Shown here: positions 1 to 8,995 of the stretch, one piece after another | Layout of the letters: each line of letters opens with the position of its first letter | How positions within the stretch are numbered: position 1 is the stretch's first letter | Assembly: GCA_018715525.1 (NCBI GenBank) | Contig: DVLL01000023.1 | Coordinates: 1 to 64,000 of the forward strand | DNA: 64,000 nucleotides | Origin: Candidatus Faeciplasma pullistercoris | Lineage (GTDB): Bacteria > Bacillota > Clostridia > Oscillospirales > Ruminococcaceae | Direction: 5' to 3' | Position numbers and translations under genes: made by a program | The notes under the pieces: generated by a model | The model's input: only the letters and a program-made list of their open reading frames with translations | What the model was told of the DNA's origin: nothing | The model's database searches: none

Positions 1-1
1 C

Positions 2-799
2 GACAAGGTCGAAAAGAAGGTGTCCATGAAGGAGCAGATCGCGGACTTCAAGCCTCAGCCGGTTATCACCAAGGACAACGTCACAATGCAGATAGACACG
101 GTCGTGTTCTTCCAGATAACCAACGCCAAGCTTTACACCTATGGCGTCGAGCGTCCTATCTCTGCGATAGAAAACCTTACCGCTACCACGCTTCGTAATA
201 TCATAGGCGAGCTTGAGCTTGATTCTACGCTCACATCCCGCGACACTATCAACAACAAGATCACGGCTATACTCGACGAAGCGACTGACCGCTGGGGCAT
301 TAAGGTCAACAGAGTAGAGCTTAAGAACATCATCCCTCCCAAGGAAATTCAGGACGCAATGGAAAAGCAGATGAAGGCTGAACGTGAGCGCCGTGAGAAG
401 ATACTCCAGGCGGAGGGTGAAAAGAAGTCCCAGATACTTGTCGCAGAGGGAGAAAAGGAGTCCAAGATCCTGAGAGCGGAGGCAGACAAGCAGGCTGAGA
501 TACTTAAGGCTGAGGCTGAAAAGGAAGCTATGATCCTCAAGGCGTCCGCCGTAAAGGATCAAAAGATACTCGAGGCCGAGGGCGAGGCTCAGGCTATCGA
601 AAAAGTGCAGGGCGCGCTCGCGGACGCTCTCGTCAAGCTGACAGCCTCCAATCCGAGCGAGAAGGTTCTTACGCTTAAGAGCCTTGAAGCGTTTGAGAAG
701 GCTGCCGACGGAAAGGCTACCAAGATAATCATTCCCTCTGAAATCCAGGGTATCGCGGGGCTTGCAGCCGGAATTAAGGCTATAGCTGAAAACAACTGA
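2..799 (+). CDS. SPFH/band-7 (stomatin/prohibitin-like) protein, 5' end outside window
   Basis: This is the C-terminal part of an SPFH/band-7 membrane-scaffold protein. The reading frame is open to the left edge, so the start lies outside the window. About the first 120 visible residues form the end of the SPFH domain, including WGIKVNRVELKNI and PPKEIQDAMEKQMKAER. Residues of about 125-200 form a long charged coiled coil built from repeated AEGEK/AEADK and ILKAE units, which is typical of stomatin and HflC/QmcA-like proteins. The tail is short and more hydrophobic. Proteins of this family are membrane-anchored at the N-terminus and form rings or microdomains. Family assignment is firm; the physiological role is not known from sequence. 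It is transcribed convergently with dnaE. Confidence 0.9.
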   Translation, partial: DKVEKKVSMKEQIADFKPQPVITKDNVTMQIDTVVFFQITNAKLYTYGVERPISAIENLTATTLRNIIGELELDSTLTSRDTINNKITAILDEATDRWGIKVNRVELKNIIPPKEIQDAMEKQMKAERERREKILQAEGEKKSQILVAEGEKESKILRAEADKQAEILKAEAEKEAMILKASAVKDQKILEAEGEAQAIEKVQGALADALVKLTASNPSEKVLTLKSLEAFEKAADGKATKIIIPSEIQGIAGLAAGIKAIAENN

Positions 800-868
800 C
801 TATATTAAAGTATTCCTGCCAATGTGTAGGAATAAGGTGTAATTTATTAATATTTATTAAAATCCAAG

Positions 869-904
869 CCCGGGCTGACATATTAAGTCAACCCGGGTTC
901 TTTT
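869..904 (+). terminator. Intrinsic terminator after the SPFH gene, possibly bidirectional
   Basis: An 11-bp GC-rich stem (869-879 with 887-897, one C/A mismatch) has a 7-base loop and is followed by TTCTTTT on the plus strand. It sits between the convergent ends of the SPFH gene and dnaE. The other side is AT-rich, so it may also end the long minus-strand dnaE transcript. Confidence 0.8.
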
Positions 905-933
905 CATAATATCGCTTATTTTTCCCTGACGTA

Positions 934-3900
934 TTACTTTTTCTCAAGCTTAAACCTGACATTTTCCGCCCCACAGATTTTATAAAGCTGAGATAGGCTG
1001 TCAGAGTCTATGACCAACGATGAAGCTCCCTTTATCAGCGTCAGCTTACCGAGGTCTGTCAGGTACGCATAGAGCTTGGACGCCTGAAGTCCAGTGTGCT
1101 CTGAGCAGAGCCTGCGAAGGCTCTCCACCTTATCCTTGTCGGTTGATGAAAGTCTGACGCATATTGGAGTGGAGTCAAGCTGAGAAATATACTCCTGCGC
1201 AGGGATTATCCTGTCCGCGAGGATTTTCGGCTCCTCCTCTTCCTTAATAGATATCTTTCCGCTGACAAAAAGCGCCGCGTTCTCGCTGAGCACGCCTCTT
1301 GCGCTCTCATATACCTTAGGAAATACTATAACCTCCATATCTGCCGAGACATCCTCAAAGCGTGTAAAGCACATCTGCTGATTTTTCTTTGTGGTGATCA
1401 TTCGCTTAGAACGAAGTATCGCGAATATCGCGACCTCAGAGCCTTCGGTATATTTCGCTGAAAGCTCAGCGCAGCCATCCAAAATCTTCTTAATCGCAGA
1501 TGCTCCGCAAGCAGGAAGCCATGCTGAGTATACTGAAAGAGGGTGACCGGATATATACGTGCCCAGCGTTTCCTTTTCCATCTCAAGAAGCTTTGCTTTC
1601 GGATACTCCTCGGCATACGGGATAGGAAGATTCTCTGACTCGGAGCTGTCCGAAGAGCCGCCGAAAAGGTCAAGCTGACCCTCCATGTTGTCTCTTTGGC
1701 GCTCTGACACGGCGTTCATAATCAAATCATAGTTTGTAAGCATCTGGCGTCTGTTTGTCGGGAATGAGTCAAACGCTCCCGACATAATAAGACACTCTAT
1801 CGCCCGGCTGGTTATTTCCTTGCCGTACATCCTCAGGATAAAGTCCTGAAGCGAGCTGAACCTGCCGCCGCGCTTTCTTTCCTCGGTTATATCCCTTATC
1901 ATTCCCCTGCCGAGACTCTTGACAGCCAATAGCCCGAAGCGAATTCCGTCGGCGTTCGAAACAAAGCCCTCTTCGCTGACATTTATATCAGGACCAAGCA
2001 CCTTAACGCCCTTTGTCTCGCATTCAGAGACATATTCACCAACCTTTGTGCTGTTGTCGAGCACGCTTGTTATCAGAGCCGCCATATACTCCTTGAAGTA
2101 GTGGCACTTGAGGTAAGCAGTCTGGTAGGACAGCGTCGCGTATGCCGCCGCGTGAGACTTGTTGAAGGCGTAGGAGGCAAAGCTGGACATGTCGTCAAAT
2201 AGCTCGTTTGCGATTTTTTCGGATATTCCGTTAGCTACACACCCGGTGCAGTTAACCGAGCCGTCCGGATTTTTCTCACCGTAGATAAACGCCTTTCTCT
2301 CATTTTCGAGGACGCTGTGCTTCTTTTTTGCCATCGCCCTTCGAACTATGTCCGCCCTGCCGTAGGAGTAGCCGGCAAGCTCTCTGAATATCTGCATTAC
2401 CTGCTCCTGATAGACTATGCAGCCATAGGTCACCTCGAGAATAGGCTTGAGCTGAGGCGTTTTATAGGTGACGCTCTGCTTGTTATGACGGTTTTTGATA
2501 TAGGTCGGTATCGAGTCCATGGGTCCGGGGCGGTACAGTGATATCACAGCAATCAGATCTTCGATGTTCTCCGGGACAAGCCGCATAATGGCGCTCGTCA
2601 TCCCGGCTGATTCAAACTGGAATACTCCCACAGTGTCCCCGTCGGCGAGCATCTTGTAAACCATAGGGTCGTCTATAGGGATTTTTTCTATATCAAACTC
2701 TGGCTCGGTTCTGCGGATATTTCTCACCGCGTCCCTGATGACGGTGAGGTTCCTGAGACCCAAAAAGTCGATTTTTAAAAGCCCGAGGCTCTCCAAAACC
2801 GTCATGGTGTACTGTGTGACAAGCTGACCGTCGTTTGTCATGAGCGGTACATAATCCGACACAGGTCCGGCGGTTATGACTACTCCTGCCGCATGAGTAG
2901 AGCAATGCCTCGGCATTCCTTCCACCCTTACAGCCATATCCAAAAGCTCATGAATCTGTGCAGAGCCGTAATAAAGCTCTCTGAACTCCTGACTTTTTTC
3001 CTTTGCTTCGTCAATGCTCATGCCGAACGGTATCGCCTTTGCGACCTTATCGGCAAGGCTGTACGGCAGAGCCATTGCCCTCGCGCAGTCTCTTACCGCG
3101 TTCTTAGCCGCCATAGTTCCGAACGTCACTATCTGTGCTACATGATCCTCTCCGTACCTTCGCTTGACATAGTCTATTACCTCCTGCCTGCCCTCAATGC
3201 AAAAGTCGATGTCAAAGTCAGGCATGGAGACTCTCTCGGGATTGAGAAATCTCTCGAACAGAAGGTTGTATCTCATCGGGTCGATGCCGGTGATGCCTAT
3301 GCAGTACGCCACAAGGCTGCCCGCTCCCGAGCCTCTTCCCGGGCCTACGGGGATTCCGTGTGTCTTGGCATAATGTATAAAGTCCCAAACTATGAGGTAG
3401 TAGTTGACATAGCCCATGCCGGAAATCACTCCGAGCTCATAATCAAGCCTTGACTTGAGCTCAGGGGTAATATCCTGATACCTCTTTTTCAGTCCGTCAT
3501 AGCTCATTTCTCTTAAAAACTTTTCGTTGTCAGAGACCCCGTCCATTTTGAACGCCGGAAGCTTAGTCACTCCGAACTCAAATTCAAGGCTGCATTTATC
3601 CGCTATCTCTACAGTCGCGGCAAGAGCGTCCTCCCGTCCCGGAAAAAGCTCCTTCATCTCGTAATACGACTTGAGATAAAACTCGTTTGTCGGGAAGCTC
3701 ATGCCGTCGGGGTCGTCAACGGTGGTATTTGTCGAGATACACATAAGGATTTTCTGAGCCGGAGCGTCCTCGGCGCTGATATAGTGGGCGTCGTTAGTCG
3801 CAACGAGGCGCACTCCCGTCTCACCTGCAAGCTTATACAGATACGGAAGTATATCGGTTTCATCCGAGAACTTATGGTTCTGAACCTCTATATAATAATC

Positions 3901-4401
3901 CTCGCCGAATATTGCCTTATATCTAAGGACAGTATCTTTCGCGGATTGGTAGTCGCCCTCAGAGAGCCTCCTTGACACCTCTCCCGCAAGGCAGCCTGAC
4001 AGACAGACAAGTCCCTCGCAATACCTGCTCAAAAGCTCGTAGTCAACTCTGGGCTTGCTGTAAAATCCCTCGGTGTATGACAGGGACACAAGCTTGCAAA
4101 GATTCTTATACCCCTTTTCGTTTTTACAAAGGAGTATCAAATGGTACGGCGAGTCCTGCCTGCCCTGACGGTCAAACCTCGTCCTCGGAGCTACATACAC
4201 CTCGCAGCCTATTATCGGCTTTATCCCCTCTCGCTTGCACTCATTATAAAATTCCACCGCGGCAAAAACGTTTCCGTGATCGGTAACAGCAACAGCCTTC
4301 ATTCCCATTTCCTTCACACGCAAAACAAGCTGCCTGAGGCGGCACGCGCCGTCAAGCAGCGAATATTCGGAATGAACATGCAAATGAACGAAGTCTTCCA
4401 T
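934..4401 (-). CDS. dnaE: DNA polymerase III alpha subunit, DnaE type
   Basis: Replicative C-family DNA polymerase, 1155 residues, close to the usual DnaE length. The N-terminal PHP domain is visible (HLHVHSEYSLLDG at 6-18, DHGN near 41, TNDAHY near 202). The palm motif GPGRGSGAG lies near 353-361, and the catalytic aspartates sit in PDFDIDF near 394-400. The C-terminal part carries the helix-hairpin-helix and OB-fold regions normal for DnaE. There is no inserted exonuclease domain, so this is DnaE and not PolC; Clostridia usually also have PolC elsewhere. It is the last gene of the long minus-strand unit and starts 7 bp after whiA. Confidence 0.97.
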   Translation of the reverse strand: MEDFVHLHVHSEYSLLDGACRLRQLVLRVKEMGMKAVAVTDHGNVFAAVEFYNECKREGIKPIIGCEVYVAPRTRFDRQGRQDSPYHLILLCKNEKGYKNLCKLVSLSYTEGFYSKPRVDYELLSRYCEGLVCLSGCLAGEVSRRLSEGDYQSAKDTVLRYKAIFGEDYYIEVQNHKFSDETDILPYLYKLAGETGVRLVATNDAHYISAEDAPAQKILMCISTNTTVDDPDGMSFPTNEFYLKSYYEMKELFPGREDALAATVEIADKCSLEFEFGVTKLPAFKMDGVSDNEKFLREMSYDGLKKRYQDITPELKSRLDYELGVISGMGYVNYYLIVWDFIHYAKTHGIPVGPGRGSGAGSLVAYCIGITGIDPMRYNLLFERFLNPERVSMPDFDIDFCIEGRQEVIDYVKRRYGEDHVAQIVTFGTMAAKNAVRDCARAMALPYSLADKVAKAIPFGMSIDEAKEKSQEFRELYYGSAQIHELLDMAVRVEGMPRHCSTHAAGVVITAGPVSDYVPLMTNDGQLVTQYTMTVLESLGLLKIDFLGLRNLTVIRDAVRNIRRTEPEFDIEKIPIDDPMVYKMLADGDTVGVFQFESAGMTSAIMRLVPENIEDLIAVISLYRPGPMDSIPTYIKNRHNKQSVTYKTPQLKPILEVTYGCIVYQEQVMQIFRELAGYSYGRADIVRRAMAKKKHSVLENERKAFIYGEKNPDGSVNCTGCVANGISEKIANELFDDMSSFASYAFNKSHAAAYATLSYQTAYLKCHYFKEYMAALITSVLDNSTKVGEYVSECETKGVKVLGPDINVSEEGFVSNADGIRFGLLAVKSLGRGMIRDITEERKRGGRFSSLQDFILRMYGKEITSRAIECLIMSGAFDSFPTNRRQMLTNYDLIMNAVSERQRDNMEGQLDLFGGSSDSSESENLPIPYAEEYPKAKLLEMEKETLGTYISGHPLSVYSAWLPACGASAIKKILDGCAELSAKYTEGSEVAIFAILRSKRMITTKKNQQMCFTRFEDVSADMEVIVFPKVYESARGVLSENAALFVSGKISIKEEEEPKILADRIIPAQEYISQLDSTPICVRLSSTDKDKVESLRRLCSEHTGLQASKLYAYLTDLGKLTLIKGASSLVIDSDSLSQLYKICGAENVRFKLEKK

Positions 4402-4408
4402 ACTGTTT

Positions 4409-5365
4409 TTACTCCCCGGGTTTTTGCTTCTGTACTCTGAGTTCGTTTGCTATCTGCACTATCCTTGCAAGGCGGTGATTGACTCCCGACTTGGATATGG
4501 GAGGGTCAAACTCCTCGGACAGCTCGCTTAAGCTGTATTCCGGAAACCTGAGCCGCATTTTCGCTATCTCAATAAGCTCGTCCGGAAGCTGTGAAAGCCC
4601 TCCCTGCGACGCCTCTATCTCCCGTATAGCCATTATCTGACGCGATGACGACAGGTTCTGCCTCTCGGCGTTGGCTGTATCGCAGTTTGTGGCGCGGTTA
4701 GCCCGGTTGCGTATATCCTTGAACACCTTGACATTCATGACCTCGAGGCTTGACATCTGCGCGCCCATCAGCGTCAATATATCCTCTATCCCCTCACTGC
4801 CCTTGATATACAATATCCGCTGCGACTGCCGGCAGGTGCTTTTCAGGCTTATACCCATCCTTTCCTCCATAACACCTGCAAACCACTCGCTAAGTTTATC
4901 ATCAGGAAGCGCAAACTGCAAGTGATACTCCTTCTTGGGGGATGAAATTCCTCCGCAGGACAAAAACAGCCCTGTGACAAATGCTCCGAAATACTTTTCC
5001 GTGAGGCTGTCCGCCTTGCCGGCAAGCTGCATCCGCTCAAAGGATTCTATGCCGAGCCTTGAGCATACCGAGCAAATGTCATTGTAAGAGCATACCCTCA
5101 TAAGATACCGCGGAGACCTTCCGCGCGAATGTATCACTTGCATTGACACGGCATCCGGGTTTTCGCTTGCATGGCAAACAAGCCGACTGAACATGTCTTT
5201 TGTGACATCATTGTCGGCAAGAAATTCTATCCTGTCCCGGGACGCCAAATCGGCTACCAGAAGAAACGCCAAAAGGCACGCGTCCGATCTCTTCCTTCCG
5301 GTAACGCTCCGGGCGGCCTCGGATTTTACGGCGTATGAAAATGTCTGTTTTTCGGCTTCTCTCAT
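4409..5365 (-). CDS. whiA: DNA-binding/sporulation regulator WhiA
   Basis: 318 residues matching WhiA: an N-terminal LAGLIDADG-like fold and a C-terminal helix-turn-helix ending in the family signature LSELSEEFDPPISKSGVNHR. WhiA controls sporulation in Streptomyces and affects cell division and chromosome segregation in Firmicutes. It lies in the conserved order rapZ-whiA. The yvcK/mgfK gene that often sits between these two in Firmicutes is absent here. The AUG start is accepted although the ribosome-binding site is weak; the protein begins about where family members do (FSYAVKSEAAR near residue 9). Confidence 0.95.
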   Translation of the reverse strand: MREAEKQTFSYAVKSEAARSVTGRKRSDACLLAFLLVADLASRDRIEFLADNDVTKDMFSRLVCHASENPDAVSMQVIHSRGRSPRYLMRVCSYNDICSVCSRLGIESFERMQLAGKADSLTEKYFGAFVTGLFLSCGGISSPKKEYHLQFALPDDKLSEWFAGVMEERMGISLKSTCRQSQRILYIKGSEGIEDILTLMGAQMSSLEVMNVKVFKDIRNRANRATNCDTANAERQNLSSSRQIMAIREIEASQGGLSQLPDELIEIAKMRLRFPEYSLSELSEEFDPPISKSGVNHRLARIVQIANELRVQKQKPGE

Positions 5366-5420
5366 CTATATTTGTACGACTTTATATTTTTTCGGCTTAT
5401 ATGACACGGCCAAACCGGTT

Positions 5421-6275
5421 TTATCTGTTTATATTTCGGTGCTCTGTTCTCACCTGTATGCCCTTCGACTCAAGATACATAGACATTCTCCTTGCGAAGC
5501 TTACCGAGCGGTGCTGTCCTCCCGTGCAGCCAAAGGCTATCACAAGGTTGAGCTTGCCCTCCTTTATATACAGGGGTATCAGGCAGTCAATAAGCTCCTT
5601 TAACTTTGTAAATACAGCCTCGGCGTTAGGGTTATTCATAACATAGTTATATACGTCATCATCGAGACCGGTCTTATGCTTCAACTCGTCTACATAAAAC
5701 GGATTCGGCAGGCATCTTACGTCAAAAACGAGGTCTGCGTCCTTTGGAAGTCCAAACTTAAAGCCAAAGGATATGACGTTGACTATAATTCCTCCCTCGG
5801 CGCCGCAGAAGAGCTCCTTCAGCCTGTGCTTAAACTCCGCAGTGCCCATCGTAGACGTATCTATGTAAAAGTCCGCAATCGATTTTGCGTCAAGAGTCAC
5901 CTTTCTTTCAAGCTCAATAGCCTTGTACAGGCTTCCCTTCGCCTCCTTGTCAAGAGGATGCTTTCTTCTCGTTTCCTTATATCTCTTGACAAGCGTATCG
6001 TCGTCCGCGTCTACAAAAAGCACGCTTACGTCTATTCCATGACTTCTCAGAGAGTTTACGCAATTTTCGAATTTGGAAAACAGGTCTCCTGAGCGAATAT
6101 CTACAGCCACCGCCATTTTGTCTACGGAGCTTTCCGACTTTATTACAAACTCCGCTACGCTTAGCAGCAGCTCGGGCGGCATATTGTCTATGCAATAATA
6201 GCCTATGTCCTCAAAAAACCTTGATGCTGTGGATTTTCCAGCTCCCGACACTCCGGTTATAATGACAAGATGCAT
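5421..6275 (-). CDS. rapZ: RapZ/YvcJ-family nucleotide-binding protein
   Basis: 284 residues, full length for the family. A Walker A motif GVSGAGKST lies at residues 8-16, directly after the start. The C-terminal domain carries the conserved AFGCTGGQHRSV motif near 248-259. In E. coli RapZ is the adapter that directs RNase E to the sRNA GlmZ; in Firmicutes the homologue YvcJ is a GTP/ATPase linked to competence and cell-wall metabolism, and the RNA-adapter role should not be assumed. It sits between murB and whiA in the expected conserved cluster, 14 bp after murB. Confidence 0.95.
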   Translation of the reverse strand: MHLVIITGVSGAGKSTASRFFEDIGYYCIDNMPPELLLSVAEFVIKSESSVDKMAVAVDIRSGDLFSKFENCVNSLRSHGIDVSVLFVDADDDTLVKRYKETRRKHPLDKEAKGSLYKAIELERKVTLDAKSIADFYIDTSTMGTAEFKHRLKELFCGAEGGIIVNVISFGFKFGLPKDADLVFDVRCLPNPFYVDELKHKTGLDDDVYNYVMNNPNAEAVFTKLKELIDCLIPLYIKEGKLNLVIAFGCTGGQHRSVSFARRMSMYLESKGIQVRTEHRNINR

Positions 6276-6289
6276 AGCCTTATACTCCC

Positions 6290-7213
6290 TTATTCATCAA
6301 CAATCTTTATCTCGCATTCAAGCGAGTAACCTGTTTTCTCCTTTACTTCCCTGCGAACCTTCTTAATAAGCTCCAATATGTCCGAGGCGGTAGCCCCGCC
6401 CCGATTAATAATAAAGTTCGCGTGCTTTTCGGATACCTGAGCCCCTCCGACCGTGCAGCCCTTCAGTCCGGAGTTTTCTATCACAAGGCCTGCATAGCTT
6501 CCCTCCGGACGCTTAAATGTTGAGCCGGCGCTCGGATATTCGAGCGGCTGCCGCGACTTTCTCCTCGCCATAAGCTCATCCATTTTCGAGCGTATCTCGT
6601 CAGGATCGCCGGGAGTGAGCTCAAAGCTTGCGCCTACTATCATCTCATCGCTGCCGGTGAACCTGCTTCGGCGGTAGTCAAACTTAAGTGATTCGCCGCC
6701 ATAGGTTTTCAGATTTCCGTCTTTATCCACGCAGGTCACACTGCTGACAATATCCTTCATCTCGCCGCCGTACGCCCCGGCGTTCATATACACCGCGCCG
6801 CCGACGGTTCCAGGTATTCCCCACGCGAATTCCATGCCGCTCAGTCCTGCGTCCAAGGCAGCCCTGCAAGCTTTAGAAAGCAGCGCTCCGGCACACGCTG
6901 TGACTGTTCCTCCCGACACGCTTACCTGCGACATGTCCTCTCCTACAGAGATAATAACTCCGCGGTATCCGCTGTCAGAAAACAGGGCATTAGAGCCGTT
7001 CCCGAGTATGAAATACTTCAGCTCAAGCTCCCCAGCAAGCTTTGCCAGCTTAGCCAGCGACTCAGCCGAGTTCGGGCAAACCATGATGTCGCATTTGCCG
7101 CCTACCCGGAACGTGGTGTGAGCGCTGAGAGGCTCATCCATATAATACCGGCATCCGTAATCCTTGGCTAAAAGCGATATGCTTTTAATCTTGTCGGAAT
7201 AAATCATCATCAA
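6290..7213 (-). CDS. murB: UDP-N-acetylenolpyruvoylglucosamine reductase
   Basis: MurB reduces UDP-GlcNAc-enolpyruvate to UDP-MurNAc with NADPH and FAD in the cytoplasm. The protein has 307 residues and the short type II architecture. FAD-binding motifs include FRVGGKCD and ILGNGSNALFSD; catalytic-site segments are FDYRRSRFTG (Arg), PSAGSTFKRPEG (Ser) and the terminal ECEIKIVDE (Glu). The start has three consecutive ATG codons, and the exact one is uncertain. It is embedded in the hprK-PHP-murB-rapZ-whiA cluster. Confidence 0.96.
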   Translation of the reverse strand: MMMIYSDKIKSISLLAKDYGCRYYMDEPLSAHTTFRVGGKCDIMVCPNSAESLAKLAKLAGELELKYFILGNGSNALFSDSGYRGVIISVGEDMSQVSVSGGTVTACAGALLSKACRAALDAGLSGMEFAWGIPGTVGGAVYMNAGAYGGEMKDIVSSVTCVDKDGNLKTYGGESLKFDYRRSRFTGSDEMIVGASFELTPGDPDEIRSKMDELMARRKSRQPLEYPSAGSTFKRPEGSYAGLVIENSGLKGCTVGGAQVSEKHANFIINRGGATASDILELIKKVRREVKEKTGYSLECEIKIVDE

Positions 7214-7226
7214 AGCGTTGATCCTT

Positions 7227-7976
7227 TCAAAGGGATAATTGAGGGTGCTTTTTCAATACTCTTTCACGAACTCTTTCCCAATCTGAATTTATTATCAGCT
7301 CTGCGGGAAAATCAATATCTGAAAGAATTTTTTCTGAGACTGTCGTAACGCCTATCGCGTCCCAAAAATGAGCGTCGGTGTTTACCACTATCGGCACCCT
7401 GTATTTCTTGCATGCCTGCAAAAGAGGAACCGCGTTTGTGGCGGAGCCCTTTTTAAGCCTTATCGAGCTCTCGTTTATCTCAACAAGCTTCTCGTATTCC
7501 TTGAACGCCTTTACCGCCCGCACATACTCAAACGGGAAAAAGTCTGTGGTGGGATGACCTATGACATCGATATATGGATTCCGGCAAAGCTTTATGTAGG
7601 CGTCTGTCACCTTCTCAGGAGACGCCGGAACAAATTTTCCGTCCGGACTGTCCTTCTCAAAGGTGTACTTGTGGAAGGACGCGACTACCCACTCGAGCTT
7701 TGAGAGGTTTTTGCCGTCCATATCGACATCCCCGTCATAGTTATATATATTCACCTCAGCGCCCTTAAGAACAGTTACGCCGAAAATGCTTCTCGGCAAA
7801 ACTCGAAGGTTTTCAAAATGCCAAAAATGCGGAGCGTCCGGCATCATGATATAATGATCCGTCATGGCTATCGCTTTTATGCCGGCATCGGAAGCGGCTT
7901 TACAGTTTTCCGTTATTGTAGAATACGCATGGGTTGAAGCCACGGTATGTGTATGAAGATCAGCCTGAATAAGCAA
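7227..7976 (-). CDS. PHP-domain phosphoesterase (YcdX-like)
   Basis: 249 residues forming a stand-alone PHP domain. Metal-binding motifs are visible: DLHTHTVASTHAYST near residue 5, AMTDHY near 38, a VIGHP segment in the middle and NTDAHF near 200. The family contains histidinol-phosphatase-like and YcdX-like phosphoesterases; the substrate cannot be read from sequence. It lies between hprK and murB, 13 bp upstream of murB, so it is co-transcribed with cell-wall and carbon-control genes. Confidence 0.85.
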   Translation of the reverse strand: MLIQADLHTHTVASTHAYSTITENCKAASDAGIKAIAMTDHYIMMPDAPHFWHFENLRVLPRSIFGVTVLKGAEVNIYNYDGDVDMDGKNLSKLEWVVASFHKYTFEKDSPDGKFVPASPEKVTDAYIKLCRNPYIDVIGHPTTDFFPFEYVRAVKAFKEYEKLVEINESSIRLKKGSATNAVPLLQACKKYRVPIVVNTDAHFWDAIGVTTVSEKILSDIDFPAELIINSDWERVRERVLKKHPQLSL

Positions 7977-7997
7977 AGATGTTACCTCACTTTTGTA

Positions 7998-8957
7998 TTA
8001 TAAATCCGTCCAGCTCTGGTAGGTCTCATTGCCCTGCATCTCAAGTCCGAGGTTGGACAAAAGCTCCTGAGCCGCATTGTAGCCAAGCTTCTTCTGACGA
8101 TTGTTCATGGCTGCAACCTCTAAAATAACAGCGAGATTTCGTCCCGGCTTTACAGGAATGGTCATACTGGGAACATTTACGCCGAGAATACTTGTATACT
8201 CGCTGTCAACGCCCATTCTGTCATATACCTTGTCAGGATCCCACGGCTCAAGCTTTATGACAAGGTCGATCCGCTCGGTAGTCTTTATGGCGCCCATACC
8301 GAACAGTCTCATGGCGTTTACTATTCCTATACCCCTGAGCTCGATGAAATGACGGATGTTGTCCGGCGACGAGCCAACCAGCGATATTGCCGAGACCTTT
8401 TTTATCTCGACAGCATCGTCCGCGACGAGCCTATGACCTCTCTTTACAAGCTCAATAGCAGTCTCGGACTTACCTACTCCGCTCTCTCCCACTATCAGAA
8501 CACCCTCGCCGTAGATCTCGATAAGAACTCCGTGGCGGGTGATTCTCTGCGCCAAGCAAAGATTCAGGTATGCTATCATGCTCGCCATAACCTCGGAGGT
8601 ATCAAGCGGAGTCGCGAGCACCGGAATCTCATATTCCTTCGCGGCTTCTATAAGCTCATGGAAAGGGGTATGCCCTCTTGTTATGATTACCGCGGGGATT
8701 TTATGGGAGAAAAGGGTCGCCAGCGCAGTTTTTCTCTCCTCTGAGCTTAGACCTCCGAGATACGCAAATTCAGTGTTGCCCAAAATCTGGATTTTTTCGG
8801 TGTTGAAGTAGGCGTAAAAGCCGGTAAGCTGCAAGCCGGGTCTGTTGATATCGTTATTTGAAATAATAATCTCCTTTGTGTCTCTCGGAGTGTAAATAAC
8901 CTCAAGCTTTACATCGTCTATAAGCTTGTCCAAGGACACGGTATATTCCTCAGCCAT
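7998..8957 (-). CDS. hprK: HPr kinase/phosphorylase
   Basis: HprK/P phosphorylates and dephosphorylates Ser46 of HPr and so sets carbon catabolite repression in Firmicutes. The 319-residue protein has the expected N-terminal domain and a C-terminal kinase domain with Walker A GESGVGKS at 157-164. The family signature IELRGIGIVNAMRLFG follows near 205-220. It starts 38 bp after the upstream PLP-enzyme gene and is followed by the PHP gene after about 20 bp. All features are typical. Confidence 0.97.
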   Translation of the reverse strand: MAEEYTVSLDKLIDDVKLEVIYTPRDTKEIIISNNDINRPGLQLTGFYAYFNTEKIQILGNTEFAYLGGLSSEERKTALATLFSHKIPAVIITRGHTPFHELIEAAKEYEIPVLATPLDTSEVMASMIAYLNLCLAQRITRHGVLIEIYGEGVLIVGESGVGKSETAIELVKRGHRLVADDAVEIKKVSAISLVGSSPDNIRHFIELRGIGIVNAMRLFGMGAIKTTERIDLVIKLEPWDPDKVYDRMGVDSEYTSILGVNVPSMTIPVKPGRNLAVILEVAAMNNRQKKLGYNAAQELLSNLGLEMQGNETYQSWTDL

Positions 8958-8995
8958 TTTCCTTCATCCTTTCGTAAATTATATTTTGGCGTATA

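Noticed and set aside
2893-3453. Plus-strand frame of 186 codons inside dnaE
   Set aside because: It is the antisense of the DnaE palm region, has no ribosome-binding site and matches no known protein type.
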